Assembly (NCBI GenBank): GCA_035573895.1
Contig: DATLZR010000035.1
Location: 1-57,393 of the forward strand
Length of the DNA stretch: 57,393 nt
Origin: Blastocatellia bacterium
GTDB taxonomy: Bacteria; Acidobacteriota; Blastocatellia; HR10
Reading direction: 5' to 3'
The notes beneath the pieces were generated by a model. The model saw only the letters and a program-made list of their open reading frames with translations, was not told the DNA's origin and searched no databases. Of this stretch, positions 36,875-45,798 are shown in pieces; position 1 is the first letter of the stretch; each line of letters opens with the position of its first letter. Position numbers and translations under genes: made by a program.

Positions 36875-38257
36875 CTATGACACAAATGGCTGAACGTCGG
36901 TCAGTCGCCCGCTGGCCAGCAAGACCTGGGCGTAGCCGACATAGTAGTCATATCGAGCGGCCAGCAGGTTCAACCGCGCCCGGAGCAGAGCCGTCTCGGC
37001 CCGCAGCATCTCAGTAATCGTCGTCAGTCCCTCCTGATAGCGATCCTGGACGATGCGCAGCGTTTCTTCGGCCTGCGCCACCGCTCGTGCTGCCACCCTC
37101 AGCCGATCTTGAGCCGATACGTAGTGCTGATAGGCGCGAATGACTTCAAAGCGAATTTGATCGGCCAGATGATCCTGCTCCGCGGCCGCTCGTGTTTCTG
37201 CTGCGCGCGCCTGCTTGAGTCGGGCGTTGCGACTCCAATCGAAGATGTTGACCGTCAGGCTCGCGCCGACGGTGTAATCGGCGCTGCCGCTCATCAGCCC
37301 TCGACCGCTTCCGCCAAAAGTGGCGAAGACATCGAGGCGAGGGAGGAACTCGCCCAGCGCCCGCCGCACGCCCTGCTCGGACGAACGAAGCGCCAGACGC
37401 ACCCGCGCATAATCAGGCCGATGAAGTAGCGCCAGGCGAATGAGTTCGTCCTGGCTCTCCATGTCAAAGGCTCTTTCCAGAAGTTGACCCTCCAGCTTAT
37501 GAGGGGTATCTACAGCAAGTCCGAGCGCCGTGTTGAGCGCCGCCCGGGCCACAACGACTTCGCCTGCTGCTTGAATTTGCTGCTGATGAAACTCGGCCAG
37601 TTGCACTTCGGCGGCGAGCAGATCCGATTGGACCACGAGCCCCGTTTCAAACAGGTCGCGAATGCGCTTGACATCCGCTTCAGCCGTTTTGACGGCTTCG
37701 TCAGCGACCTCTTTCCGGGCCTGCGCCACAAGCACACCGTAGTAAGCCCGGATCACCTCGAAGCGAATCTGTTGCTCGACCCAGTCCCTCTGCCGCTCGG
37801 CTTGCTCCTGTGCGAGTTGTGCTTGCCGGATGCGCGTGTCCGTCTGGAGCTGATCGAAGAGCGGCAGCCGCAGCGTCACCGCCGTCCGAAAATTATTGAT
37901 CGAAGGCGGCGCATTCAAGAAGCGGGGATCAAAGTGTTGCGGCCCGAACCGTCCTTGCTCCAGCAACGAGCCGAATACGAACACGGGATTGTTGCCGGTC
38001 ATAAACGTCTCGCTGAACTGCAACAGAGGCAGCCGCCCGGCCCGCGCTTCATGAAGCTGCGCCGCCGCTAACTCCCGACCCGACGCCGCCGCGCGCACAA
38101 GCGGATTCGTGCGCAGTGCGATCTCAACAGCCAACGGTAGCGTCAGGCCCTCCCCGGATTGAGCCCAAGCGGGAGAAAGGCGTCCTCCCCCCGTCAAAAC
38201 CGAGACTCCGACCAGAGAAAGTGCGAGCATTCGCTTCCTCAGAAGATCGCCCTTCAT
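36875..38257 (-). CDS. TolC-family outer-membrane efflux protein
   Basis: 460 residues; first gene of the efflux operon. It has a signal peptide (LALSLVGVSVLTGG ... AWAQ), then two similar halves of long coiled-coil helices typical of OEP proteins (LTLPLAVEIALRTNPLVRAA; VARAALNTALGL; YQEGLTTITEMLRAETALL). GGAGG lies just upstream of the ATG. Expected to form the trimeric outer-membrane channel for the RND pump. Confidence 0.95.
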   Translation of the reverse strand: MKGDLLRKRMLALSLVGVSVLTGGGRLSPAWAQSGEGLTLPLAVEIALRTNPLVRAAASGRELAAAQLHEARAGRLPLLQFSETFMTGNNPVFVFGSLLEQGRFGPQHFDPRFLNAPPSINNFRTAVTLRLPLFDQLQTDTRIRQAQLAQEQAERQRDWVEQQIRFEVIRAYYGVLVAQARKEVADEAVKTAEADVKRIRDLFETGLVVQSDLLAAEVQLAEFHQQQIQAAGEVVVARAALNTALGLAVDTPHKLEGQLLERAFDMESQDELIRLALLHRPDYARVRLALRSSEQGVRRALGEFLPRLDVFATFGGSGRGLMSGSADYTVGASLTVNIFDWSRNARLKQARAAETRAAAEQDHLADQIRFEVIRAYQHYVSAQDRLRVAARAVAQAEETLRIVQDRYQEGLTTITEMLRAETALLRARLNLLAARYDYYVGYAQVLLASGRLTDVQPFVS

Positions 38258-38705
38258 GCATCCTCCTCTGCTTCAAATGCGTCCCCCATGCCGTCTGTTA
38301 TGATCCAGCCCGCGGGCAAAGGATTCAAAAAAACTTCTGTCCCCCGGTGACGACGTTCGACAGGACCTGAGCACGTGTCGAGGAGACTTGCCCAATGGAG
38401 GTCCGCACGGCTCTGGGCTGGACGATCTTCCCCTCGCCCTCAGCTGGACCGATGGCCGGAGGCCAGACCAGCGGTCGCGTCAGATGACCCGTACCATCTT
38501 CAGGTGAACCAATGGGCAGAGGCCGGGGCCGGAGGTTCTTCCGCGTTGCTCGCTTGGGTGCTATCGTCTACAATTGCCTGCTATGCGATGCGAGCCGGTT
38601 TTCATGCGGCACCGTAGCGCAAACGTTCCAGTCTGCGAAAACCCGCTGGCTTGAAAGCCGGCACCGTTGCACAGACTTTTCAGTCTGCCAAGCGAAGGAG
38701 AAGCT
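38258..38705. other. divergent intergenic region with a short tandem repeat
   Basis: About 448 bases between the efflux operon and the foldase gene. No gene seen. A degenerate 34-base unit occurs twice (listed separately). No clear promoter hexamers were recognised. Confidence 0.5.
38607..38692. repeat. two degenerate 34-base repeats, period 52
   Basis: Units at 38607-38640 and 38659-38692, both starting cggcaccgt and containing ttc/tttcagtctgc. The second unit holds the inverted repeat CAGACT-TTT-CAGTCTG overlap (cagact...agtctg). They lie immediately upstream of the foldase ribosome site. Could be a dispersed intergenic repeat element. Confidence 0.55.
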
Positions 38706-40667
38706 ATGTTGAAGTTTTTGAGCAAACAGCAACGCGCGCGAAATCTTTTCCTCATTTTTGTGGCCTTCATGATGGTCGTCGGCCTGGTCTTCCTTTATAC
38801 GCCGATAGGGCAAGACCTGGTGAACTGGGTGGGAGCCACCACGAACACCGACGATTCGGCCGTCGTCGCGCAAGTCGAAGACGAAAAGATCACCCTTGGC
38901 GAGTATCGCAAGGCGCTTCAACGGCTCACTCAAGGACGCTTCGGTCAAGAGTTCGGCGATGCTCCCTTTGCCGAAGCAGGCCGGACTCAGGTACTCCAAC
39001 AACTGATTGAAGAACGCCTGCAACTGGTCGAAGCTCGACGGCTCAAGCTCTGGGGAACGGACGAGGAGGTCTACAAGGCGCTCCTGCCGATGTTCCGCGA
39101 TGCCAGCGGGAAATTCATCCCCAAGGACCGCTATTTCCGGGCCATCGAGCAATCCGGCCAAACGGTGGAGGAATTCGAGGAGGGGCTCCGCCGCTCCATC
39201 ATCCAGGACAAAGTCCGAACCTACATTACGGCGGCGCTCGATGTGAGTCCCCGGGAGATCGAAGATGAGTACATCCGCACCAACACCTCGGCTAAGCTCG
39301 TCTACGCCGTCATCAAACCGAAGGACCTGCTGGACCGCGTCACCGCCGATGAGACCGAAGCGCGCTCCTACTTCAACGACCACAAGGATGAATTTCTCAT
39401 CAAGGAGGTCGAACGGCAGGTTGATTATCTTCACATTCCACTGAACAAAATGGCGGTGACCGTCAGCCCGAAGGAGCTTGAGGAGGAGTACGACAGGCTC
39501 AAGAGCGATTACACGCTGGGAGCGTGGGTCAGCCAGATCGAACTCCCCTTCACCGAGACCAACGAGGACGACGTGAGGAAGAAGGCCGACGACCTCGTCA
39601 AGCGGGCGCGCGGCGATGACAAGACGCCGGCCGAAGATTTCCAGGCGCTCGGCGGCAAAAGCATCGGTTACGTGAAGAAAGACTCCAAAGACACCTCCTA
39701 CAAACAGCGCGTCTTCACGCTCTTTGACAGTCAGAAGAACGTCACCGAACCGATCCGCGAAGAGAAGGACAAGAAGTTCTACATCCTCAAGGTGACGCGC
39801 TGGGATCGCAAGCCCCTCAGCCGCGTGCGCGAGGATGTGATGAAGAAAGTCCGCGAGCGCAAGCAGCGCGATGCCGCCTCCGCTCTGGCCGATGATATCA
39901 AAAAGCGCCTGGATGAGATCAAAGATCTGCGCAAAGTGGCCGAGGAATTCCGGGCGAAGCTGGGGAACCTCCCGGTGGATCAACTGATCCGCCGCACGGA
40001 CTTCTTCTCCACCCAGGATGAATTGCCGGAGTTCGGCGATTACTCCTCCAGTTTCACCAGCTCGGCGGCCTCCCTCGATGAGATCGGCCAGGTGAGCAGC
40101 AAAATCTATCTGAGCGATGGATACGCACTGGCGCAACTTGTGGCCAAGCGAGAACCCCATCCGCCTCAGTTCGAGGAAGTTCGCACCCGCGTCATCCGCG
40201 CCGTCAAGTTGAAGAAAGCAAGGGATCTGGCCCGTCAGCAAGCGGAGCGGCTCATCGCCCTTTCGCCGACGCCCGAGGCATTGAAGAAGAACGCCGCCGC
40301 CCTCAAGCTTGAGGTCAAGACTCAGGATGAGTTCAAGGTGGGGACCTGGCTGCCCGATCTCGACTCCTCGAAGGAACTGGAGGGCCTGGCCCTGACTCTG
40401 GAAGCCCAGAAGGTTTGCCCGCGCCCGGTCACCGTGGGCGATGCCATCGTCGTCTTCGGCGTCGTCGAGCGAAAGCCGCCGGATATGGCCAAGCTCGCCA
40501 GCGAGCGCGAGTCCATCCGCGACCGCTTGCTCTCGTCCAAACGCGATCGCTTCTTCCGCGACTATCTGGAGAAGCTCAAGAAGAAGCTCACCGACGAAGG
40601 GCGCATCGTCATCCACCAGGATGTCATTGATGCTTACTTCAATCCCGGCGAGAAGAAGAAATCCTGA
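38706..40667 (+). CDS. SurA/PpiD-like peptidyl-prolyl isomerase-type foldase
   Basis: 653 residues from the ATG at 38706 (AAGGAG 5 bases upstream). The N-terminal membrane anchor (NLFLIFVAFMMVVGLVFLY) is followed by a SurA_N-like helical chaperone domain (about residues 60-210, EYRKALQRLTQGRFGQEFG), a parvulin-like middle part (about 250-390, ending PIREEKDKKFYILKV) and a C-terminal helical domain. The architecture is PpiD-like: periplasmic, anchored in the inner membrane, helping outer-membrane proteins fold. Parvulin active-site conservation cannot be judged confidently by eye. lpxB and mazG follow. Confidence 0.87.
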   Translation: MLKFLSKQQRARNLFLIFVAFMMVVGLVFLYTPIGQDLVNWVGATTNTDDSAVVAQVEDEKITLGEYRKALQRLTQGRFGQEFGDAPFAEAGRTQVLQQLIEERLQLVEARRLKLWGTDEEVYKALLPMFRDASGKFIPKDRYFRAIEQSGQTVEEFEEGLRRSIIQDKVRTYITAALDVSPREIEDEYIRTNTSAKLVYAVIKPKDLLDRVTADETEARSYFNDHKDEFLIKEVERQVDYLHIPLNKMAVTVSPKELEEEYDRLKSDYTLGAWVSQIELPFTETNEDDVRKKADDLVKRARGDDKTPAEDFQALGGKSIGYVKKDSKDTSYKQRVFTLFDSQKNVTEPIREEKDKKFYILKVTRWDRKPLSRVREDVMKKVRERKQRDAASALADDIKKRLDEIKDLRKVAEEFRAKLGNLPVDQLIRRTDFFSTQDELPEFGDYSSSFTSSAASLDEIGQVSSKIYLSDGYALAQLVAKREPHPPQFEEVRTRVIRAVKLKKARDLARQQAERLIALSPTPEALKKNAAALKLEVKTQDEFKVGTWLPDLDSSKELEGLALTLEAQKVCPRPVTVGDAIVVFGVVERKPPDMAKLASERESIRDRLLSSKRDRFFRDYLEKLKKKLTDEGRIVIHQDVIDAYFNPGEKKKS

Positions 40668-40795
40668 CGCCGCACGAATCCGATGAACAACAGCAGGAAG
40701 AACCTCCCACTCTCTGACGGGGTGGCCCGTTCTTTCGATACGAAAGAGGATAGCCGGGAGGTCATCCTCCAGGGGACTGCTTCTCATCCTCTTTG

Positions 40796-42064
40796 ATGGG
40801 ACCGATGAGTGAGCCCACGACTCTCATGGTCCTTGCCGGGGAAGCGTCGGGTGACCGACGCGCCGCCGAACTCGTTCGCGCGTTGCGGCAGTGTGCCCCC
40901 GAGCGCCGATTCGTCTTCTTCGGGTCGGGCGGTCCGGCGCTGAGAGCGGAAGGCGTCCAGACGCTCGCCGACATCGGCGACACGGCCATCATCGGTCCCC
41001 TGGAGATTGCCCGGTCGCTGAGGACATTCCTCGATCTCTCCCGCGAACTCGTCCGGGCCGCCCGCGAGCATCGGCCTCGCGCCGTCATCCTGGTGGACTG
41101 GCCCGAGTTCAATCTCCGCATCGTCAAAAAGCTCAAACGCCTCGGCCTGACGACGATCTATTACATCAGTCCGCAGGTGTGGGCCTGGCGCCGGTATCGC
41201 GTCCGGACGATCCGTCGCTATGTTGATCGGATGATCGTCATCCTCCCGTTCGAGGTCGAATTCTACCGGAGGGAGGGAATTTCGGTTGACTACGTCGGCC
41301 ATCCTCTGGTGGATTCGGTTCGAGCGACGCTCGATCGCCATACCTTCTGTCAGAAATACGGGCTCGCGGCCGACCGGCCCATTGTGAGTCTGCTGCCCGG
41401 AAGCCGCCGCACCGAAGTCGAGCATATTCTGCCCGTCATGATCAAAGCCGCCGACCACCTCAGCCGGAAGGTAGACGCCCAATGGGTCGTCGCCCTGGCT
41501 CCCACCATCACGCCGGAGTTCGTTCGAAACGTTCTGGAGCGATCCTCTATCGAAAATCACGCGGCGCGCGAAGGATTCCCATCCGAGACGATGTCGCTCG
41601 CATCGGCGGGAGGCATGCGCGTTCTTTTTCTTCCCAACGACACCTATAATGCGCTGGCGCATTCCGAGCTGGCCATCGTCACCAGCGGAACGGCCACGCT
41701 GGAATCGGCCTTGCTCGGAACCCCATTGGTCGTCGTCTATCGCACCCGCCCCGTCAACTACTGGTTGATTCGCCCGCTGCTGCGACTGGACACGTTCGGC
41801 ATGGTCAACCTGATTGCCGGGCAGCGCATCGCCCCGGAACTGATCCAGAGAGACCTGACGGTGGAGAAACTGACGAGCGTCGTCGGCGAACTTCTGGAGG
41901 ACGACGCCCGACGCGCGGCCATGAAGGAAAAGCTCGTCCGCTTGAGAGAACGACTGGGCGACGGTCGTGCGGCTGAACGTGCCGCCCGGGTCGTGCTCAG
42001 CGCGATTGGCGGAGAGGGCAATCCTCCGCCTTACCTGAAGTCAGACGAAACAGTATCGGGGTGA
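40796..42064 (+). CDS. lpxB: lipid-A-disaccharide synthase
   Basis: Joins UDP-2,3-diacylglucosamine and lipid X to form lipid A disaccharide; peripheral inner-membrane GT19 glycosyltransferase. About 422 residues. Seen: LAGEASGDRRAAELVRAL, IDWPEFN-like VDWPEFNLRIVKKLK, YISPQVWAWRRYRVRTI, PFEVEFYRREG, YVGHPLVD, LLPGSRRTEVEHILPV and TSGTATLESALLGTPLVV. Its presence shows an LPS-type outer membrane. The start is uncertain between 40796 and 40805 (MSEPTTLMVLAGEASG); neither has a strong ribosome site. It overlaps or abuts mazG. Confidence 0.95.
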   Translation: MGPMSEPTTLMVLAGEASGDRRAAELVRALRQCAPERRFVFFGSGGPALRAEGVQTLADIGDTAIIGPLEIARSLRTFLDLSRELVRAAREHRPRAVILVDWPEFNLRIVKKLKRLGLTTIYYISPQVWAWRRYRVRTIRRYVDRMIVILPFEVEFYRREGISVDYVGHPLVDSVRATLDRHTFCQKYGLAADRPIVSLLPGSRRTEVEHILPVMIKAADHLSRKVDAQWVVALAPTITPEFVRNVLERSSIENHAAREGFPSETMSLASAGGMRVLFLPNDTYNALAHSELAIVTSGTATLESALLGTPLVVVYRTRPVNYWLIRPLLRLDTFGMVNLIAGQRIAPELIQRDLTVEKLTSVVGELLEDDARRAAMKEKLVRLRERLGDGRAAERAARVVLSAIGGEGNPPPYLKSDETVSG

Positions 42065-42069
42065 AGGAC

Positions 42070-42867
42070 ATGACCGCGATCACATTTGATTCTCTCGTTG
42101 AGCTGGTGGAAAAACTCCGGGGGCCGAACGGCTGTCCCTGGGACAAGGAACAAACTTACGAGACGCTCGGCCCGATGACCATCGAAGAAGCCTACGAACT
42201 CCTCGAAGCCATCGAAGAGAAAAACCCCGAGCAGATGAAGAGAGAACTCGGCGACCTTCTCTTCCAGGTCGTTTTCTATTCCCGCGTGGCCAGCGAGCGG
42301 GGCGAATTCACCATCGAGGATGTCATCGCCCACGTTCACGAGAAGATGGTTCGCCGCCATCCTCACGTCTTCGGGGATGCCCCGGCTTCGACCAGCGACG
42401 AAGTCCTCCGTCGCTGGGAAAAGATCAAGCTGGAGGAAAAAGCCAATGCGGGCTCTGATACGCCGTCGGTCCTCGATGGTGTGTCGAGCCGGATTCCCGC
42501 CCTGATCGAGGCGTACCAGTTAGCCGAGCGGGCCTCCCGCATCGGCTTCGACTGGGAGAGCGCCCCGAGCGCCCTGGAGAAACTCGACGAAGAAGTGCGC
42601 GAATTACGGGACGCCGTCGCCGCCTCCCCCGACGATAAAGACCGCCTCCGGGAGGAAATCGGCGATCTCCTCTTCATGACGGTCAATGTCGCCCGGCTGC
42701 TCGGCCTGGATGCGGAGACCGCTCTGAAGGCGGCCAATCGAAAATTCAAAGAGCGATTTCGCTGGATGGAGCAGGAGGTCCGCCGTCAGGGCCGCTCGCT
42801 CGACGAGCTGACGCTCGATGAGCTGGAGATGCTCTGGCAGCAAGCCAAGCAGAAGCCGCAATACTGA
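42070..42867 (+). CDS. mazG: nucleoside triphosphate pyrophosphohydrolase MazG
   Basis: Hydrolyses (d)NTPs to monophosphates and PPi, a house-cleaning or starvation-response role. About 265 residues with two MazG domains: the first with GCPWDKEQT and the EExxE...ELGDLLFQVVF metal motif; the second with EIGDLLFMTVNVARLLGLDA. The start is the ATG at 42070; a GTG at 42061 overlapping the lpxB stop (GTGA) is possible. Translationally linked to lpxB. Confidence 0.95.
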   Translation: MTAITFDSLVELVEKLRGPNGCPWDKEQTYETLGPMTIEEAYELLEAIEEKNPEQMKRELGDLLFQVVFYSRVASERGEFTIEDVIAHVHEKMVRRHPHVFGDAPASTSDEVLRRWEKIKLEEKANAGSDTPSVLDGVSSRIPALIEAYQLAERASRIGFDWESAPSALEKLDEEVRELRDAVAASPDDKDRLREEIGDLLFMTVNVARLLGLDAETALKAANRKFKERFRWMEQEVRRQGRSLDELTLDELEMLWQQAKQKPQY

Positions 42868-42870
42868 GAT

Positions 42871-43233
42871 TCAGGCGGATGCGGAGGGAATCCGCTGGTA
42901 ATCGTCGGCCAGCCGGACGATGTCATCTTCGCCGAGGTACGTTCCGTACTGCACCTCGATGAAGACGAGGGGCTCGGTGCCCGTGTTCTCGATGCGATGT
43001 TTCGCTCCCGCCGGGATGTGCACGCTTTGATTGGCCCTCACTGGGATAACTTCGTCGTCGCGGATCACCACGCCGGAACCGGCCACGATGACCCAGTGCT
43101 CGCTCCGATGGTGGTGATACTGATAGCTCAAGCGATGACCGGGATTCACGGTGATCCGCTTCACCTTGTGCGTATCGGCTTCGGTGAGAACCTCAAACCG
43201 TCCCCAGGGACGCTCCTCAACGTAGATGGTCAT
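42871..43233 (-). CDS. mannose-6-phosphate isomerase-type cupin
   Basis: 120 residues: a stand-alone cupin matching the C-terminal domain of type II phosphomannose isomerase/GDP-mannose pyrophosphorylase. Motifs: RPWGRFEVL, PGHRLSYQYHHHRSEHWVIV (metal His residues) and GAKHRIENTGTEPLVFIEVQ. Likely a sugar-phosphate isomerase in nucleotide-sugar supply. The start overlaps the rfbD stop (ATGA). It is not the RfbC epimerase, whose motifs are absent. Confidence 0.9.
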   Translation of the reverse strand: MTIYVEERPWGRFEVLTEADTHKVKRITVNPGHRLSYQYHHHRSEHWVIVAGSGVVIRDDEVIPVRANQSVHIPAGAKHRIENTGTEPLVFIEVQYGTYLGEDDIVRLADDYQRIPSASA

Positions 43234-44084
43234 CGGATTCCAACCTCCTTGAGAAAATCCACGTAGGCCTCCGGCCAGGGGCGCAACGGGCTCCAGCCCA
43301 GATCCTCGCTGAGCAGGCAGCGCAGGGCCGTCGCCGCCGGACGCGGTGCCGGACGGCCAAGGTCGTCGCTGCGGACGGGCTCGATGGGAATGTCCTGCCG
43401 CCCGAGAAGTCGAACGACTTCGCAGGCGAATTCGTACCAGGAGCAGGCTCCACCGTTGGTGACGTGGTAAATCCCCGGCGGTCCTTCTTCGACGATGCGG
43501 ATGATCCGCTCGGCCAGATCGCGGGCGTAGGTCGGCGACCCCACTTCATCCACGATGGCGCGAATCGGTTGCCGAGCGGCAATGAGGTCCAGAATTTTCG
43601 TGGCAAAGTTTCGCCCCCCGCGACCGAAGATACGCGCCGGCCGAACGATATAAAACCGGTCGAGCGCGCGCCGGACGGCCTGCTCCCCCGCCAGCTTCGA
43701 TTCGCCGTAGAGATTGATCGGATGAGGGACATCCGTCAGAGTGTACGGCGCTCCCTTCCGGCCATCGAAGACGTAGTCGGTGCTGATCTGAACGAGATCC
43801 GCTCCGATCCGCCCGCAGGCCCGCGCGAGATGCCCCGGACCGTGGGCATTCACGGCGAACGCCCGATCGGGCTCCCGCTGGCACTGGTCCACGTTGGAGA
43901 GAGCCGCGCAGTTGATCACAACCTGGGGGCGGAGACGCTCGAGGGCCTCGTTCACCGCCGCCGGATCGCAGATGTCGAGGTCCGCATGCGTCAGCGCGTG
44001 AACGTCCCATCGGGACGCCCCGCACTCGGCGAGAGCCCGTCCGAGCAATCCTCCCGCTCCGGTGATCACGACCTTTCGCCTCAT
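43230..44084 (-). CDS. rfbD: dTDP-4-dehydrorhamnose reductase
   Basis: NADPH-dependent last step of dTDP-L-rhamnose synthesis, for surface polysaccharide. 284 residues. The Rossmann motif is GAGGLLGRAL; also seen are ISTDYVFDGRKGAPY, the catalytic YGESKLAGE and GTYHVTNGG-like GIYHVTNGGACSWYEFA. It overlaps rfbB (ATGA, 44081-44084) and the cupin gene by 4 bases each: one tightly coupled operon. rfbA and rfbC are not in this window. Confidence 0.95.
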   Translation of the reverse strand: MRRKVVITGAGGLLGRALAECGASRWDVHALTHADLDICDPAAVNEALERLRPQVVINCAALSNVDQCQREPDRAFAVNAHGPGHLARACGRIGADLVQISTDYVFDGRKGAPYTLTDVPHPINLYGESKLAGEQAVRRALDRFYIVRPARIFGRGGRNFATKILDLIAARQPIRAIVDEVGSPTYARDLAERIIRIVEEGPPGIYHVTNGGACSWYEFACEVVRLLGRQDIPIEPVRSDDLGRPAPRPAATALRCLLSEDLGWSPLRPWPEAYVDFLKEVGIR

Positions 44085-45100
44085 CCGATCACTTTCCGTC
44101 GGCCGTAGTGGCGTTCATAGTAGTGGAGATAGTCCCCGCTGCGGACGTTCTCCACCCAGGATGAATGAGTTTGATACCAGGCGACGGTTTTCCTCAAGCC
44201 GCTATCGAACGTCTCCTGAGGCCGCCACCCCAGTTCTCGTTCGACCTTGGTCGGATCAATAGCATAGCGCCGATCATGTCCCGGACGATCTTCGACAAAG
44301 CGGATGAGGGACCGGGGTTTGCCCAGCAGGGCGAGGATCTTCTCCACCACCTCCAGATTCGTCCTCTCCGATCGCGCCCCCACGCAATAGATTTCTCCCG
44401 CGCGACCTTGATGAATGATCAGATCCAGAGCGCGACAGTAATCCTCCACGTAAATCCAGTCCCGCACATTCTGGCCATCGCCGTAGACGGGCAGCGGCAT
44501 GTCGGCCAGCGCGTTGGTGATCATCAAGGGGATCAATTTCTCGGGGAATTGATAGGGGCCATAGTTGTTTCCCGCTCGAACGATGATTGTGTCCAGGCCG
44601 AAGGTGTGACGCGCCGCCCGGACGAGCATTTCCGCTGCCGCCTTGCTCGCCGCATACGGGCTGTTGGGCTGGAGAGGACTCTCCTCGGTGAAGTACCCCG
44701 TCGGTCCGAGACTTCCCATCACCTCATCGGTGGAGATCTGAACGAATCGTCCGACGCGCCGCTGGCGCACGGCATCGAGCAACACCTGAACGCCCACGAT
44801 GTTGGTGAGGACAAATCGCTCGGGATCCTCGATGCTTCGATCCACGTGCGTCTCCGCGGCGAAATTCACCACGACATCGGTCTCCGACTCCAGCGCCTCC
44901 AGGACCTGAGACCGATGACAAATATCTCCCCGCACGAACCGGTATCGAGGATCGCCCGCCACATCGGTGAGATTGTCGAGATTCCCCGCATAGGTGAGGG
45001 CATCGAAATTGACGATATCACAGTCGGGATGCTCTCGGAGCAGATGACGGATGAAGTTGGACCCGATGAATCCCGCTCCTCCGGTGATGAAAAACTTCAC
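44081..45100 (-). CDS. rfbB: dTDP-glucose 4,6-dehydratase
   Basis: Converts dTDP-glucose to dTDP-4-keto-6-deoxyglucose. About 339 residues from a GTG at 45100 (GAGGG 7 bases upstream), giving the family-like N-terminus VKFFITGGAGFIGSNFIRH; a start at 45142 would add 14 unrelated residues. Motifs: GGAGFIG, AAETHVDRSIEDP, ISTDEVMGSLG, the catalytic YAASKAAAEM and RAGNNYGPYQFPEKL. First gene of rfbB-rfbD-cupin. Confidence 0.95.
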   Translation of the reverse strand: MKFFITGGAGFIGSNFIRHLLREHPDCDIVNFDALTYAGNLDNLTDVAGDPRYRFVRGDICHRSQVLEALESETDVVVNFAAETHVDRSIEDPERFVLTNIVGVQVLLDAVRQRRVGRFVQISTDEVMGSLGPTGYFTEESPLQPNSPYAASKAAAEMLVRAARHTFGLDTIIVRAGNNYGPYQFPEKLIPLMITNALADMPLPVYGDGQNVRDWIYVEDYCRALDLIIHQGRAGEIYCVGARSERTNLEVVEKILALLGKPRSLIRFVEDRPGHDRRYAIDPTKVERELGWRPQETFDSGLRKTVAWYQTHSSWVENVRSGDYLHYYERHYGRRKVIG

Positions 45101-45289
45101 CTGCGTTCCCTCCCGCGTCTCTTCATCACGAACGACGCTCAATTCTATCTGACCGAGGGGAAAAAGAAAAAGTCTCCTTCACGGAGTGGTCTACGAGATG
45201 CGGCGGAGCAGCTCCGCCACTCCCGGGCGCCGCGCCTCCTTTCTGTCTCCCCACCCCGCAGGGGAAAACAAAAGCAACCCGTCGGAGAT

Positions 45290-45316
45290 AAAAAAAGGGA
45301 TGGCTGCCCATCCCTT
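45290..45316 (-). terminator. intrinsic terminator of the small basic-peptide unit
   Basis: Perfect 9-bp stem aagggatgg / ccatccctt with a 4-base loop; on the minus strand it is followed by a run of T (A-run 45290-45296 on the plus strand). A clear Rho-independent terminator, about 78 bases after the last small gene. Confidence 0.9.
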
Positions 45317-45393
45317 AAAGGAAAGCCGCTGATCAACGAGAATTCGGAGCCCCCGCGCTCGCTCCCGTCAGCCGCCAATCATACACAACCTAC

Positions 45394-45441
45394 TTACTTC
45401 TTGCCCTTCTTCTTCGCCGGTGCTTTCTTCTTAGCTGCCAT
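45394..45441 (-). CDS. 15-residue Lys/Ala-rich peptide
   Basis: Reads MAAKKKAPAKKKGKK and stops. AGGAGG lies about 8 bases before the ATG, one of the best ribosome sites in the window. Eight of 15 residues are Lys, resembling histone-H1/HU C-terminal tails, so nucleic-acid or polyanion binding is plausible. It lies between a strong promoter and a strong intrinsic terminator. Too short for any family call; it could also be a decayed remnant of a longer H1-like gene. Confidence 0.6.
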   Translation of the reverse strand: MAAKKKAPAKKKGKK

Positions 45442-45592
45442 GGTGCCTACCTCCTGAAGAGATCTTGGCGGCTCTGCTGGGCGCGGGGGATATGCTTGCG
45501 CGGTAGCGAATCATCGGAGCGGCTTTCGTGAGTTGCATCGGCGCGGCCTTCGCTGGGGCTGCGCCCGGTCGTTTGGCTGTCTTCAGTGCCAT
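45431..45592 (-). CDS. 53-residue basic Ala/Pro/Lys-rich peptide
   Basis: Starts MALKTAKRPGAAPAKAAP; TKAAPMIRY follows, so KAAPM occurs twice. GGGAGAG lies 8 bases upstream of the ATG at 45592. The end overlaps the start of the 15-residue Lys-rich gene by 11 bases, suggesting coupling. It lies downstream of a promoter with perfect -35 and good -10. Low complexity and basic, again H1-like in flavour. It may be real or a leader; proteomics would decide. Confidence 0.5.
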   Translation of the reverse strand: MALKTAKRPGAAPAKAAPMQLTKAAPMIRYRASISPAPSRAAKISSGGRHHGS

Positions 45593-45689
45593 CGTTTGTA
45601 CTCTCCCTGCACAGTGGGCCGGACCACAAGATCGTGTGGTCAGTGGCTCATTGTGCACAATCAAAGATCAAACACAAGATGTTGTCTAT

Positions 45690-45718
45690 CTTATAATCAT
45701 TTTCGCGCCACTTGTCAA
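45690..45718 (-). promoter_or_regulatory. strong promoter of the small basic-peptide unit
   Basis: Minus-strand TTGACA (45718-45713), 17-base spacer, TATAAG (45695-45690). It drives only tiny genes before the terminator at 45290-45316, a transcript of roughly 390 bases that might also function as RNA. Confidence 0.75.
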
Positions 45719-45798
45719 CAATTATTTTCTCCCGGAAGAGGCGGCGTCGCGTCATCGAGAATCGGGAACGCCTCCGGAGGAACGTCGGAGCTTCTCAC

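Noticed and set aside
38568-40787. 739-codon open frame on the minus strand, opposite the foldase gene
   Set aside because: Antisense shadow of a clear SurA/PpiD-like gene; its Leu-rich composition comes from complementing charged coiled-coil codons.
45101-45142. Upstream start for rfbB at 45142
   Set aside because: The extra 14 residues do not resemble the family; GTG at 45100 with GAGGG upstream gives the conserved N-terminus.
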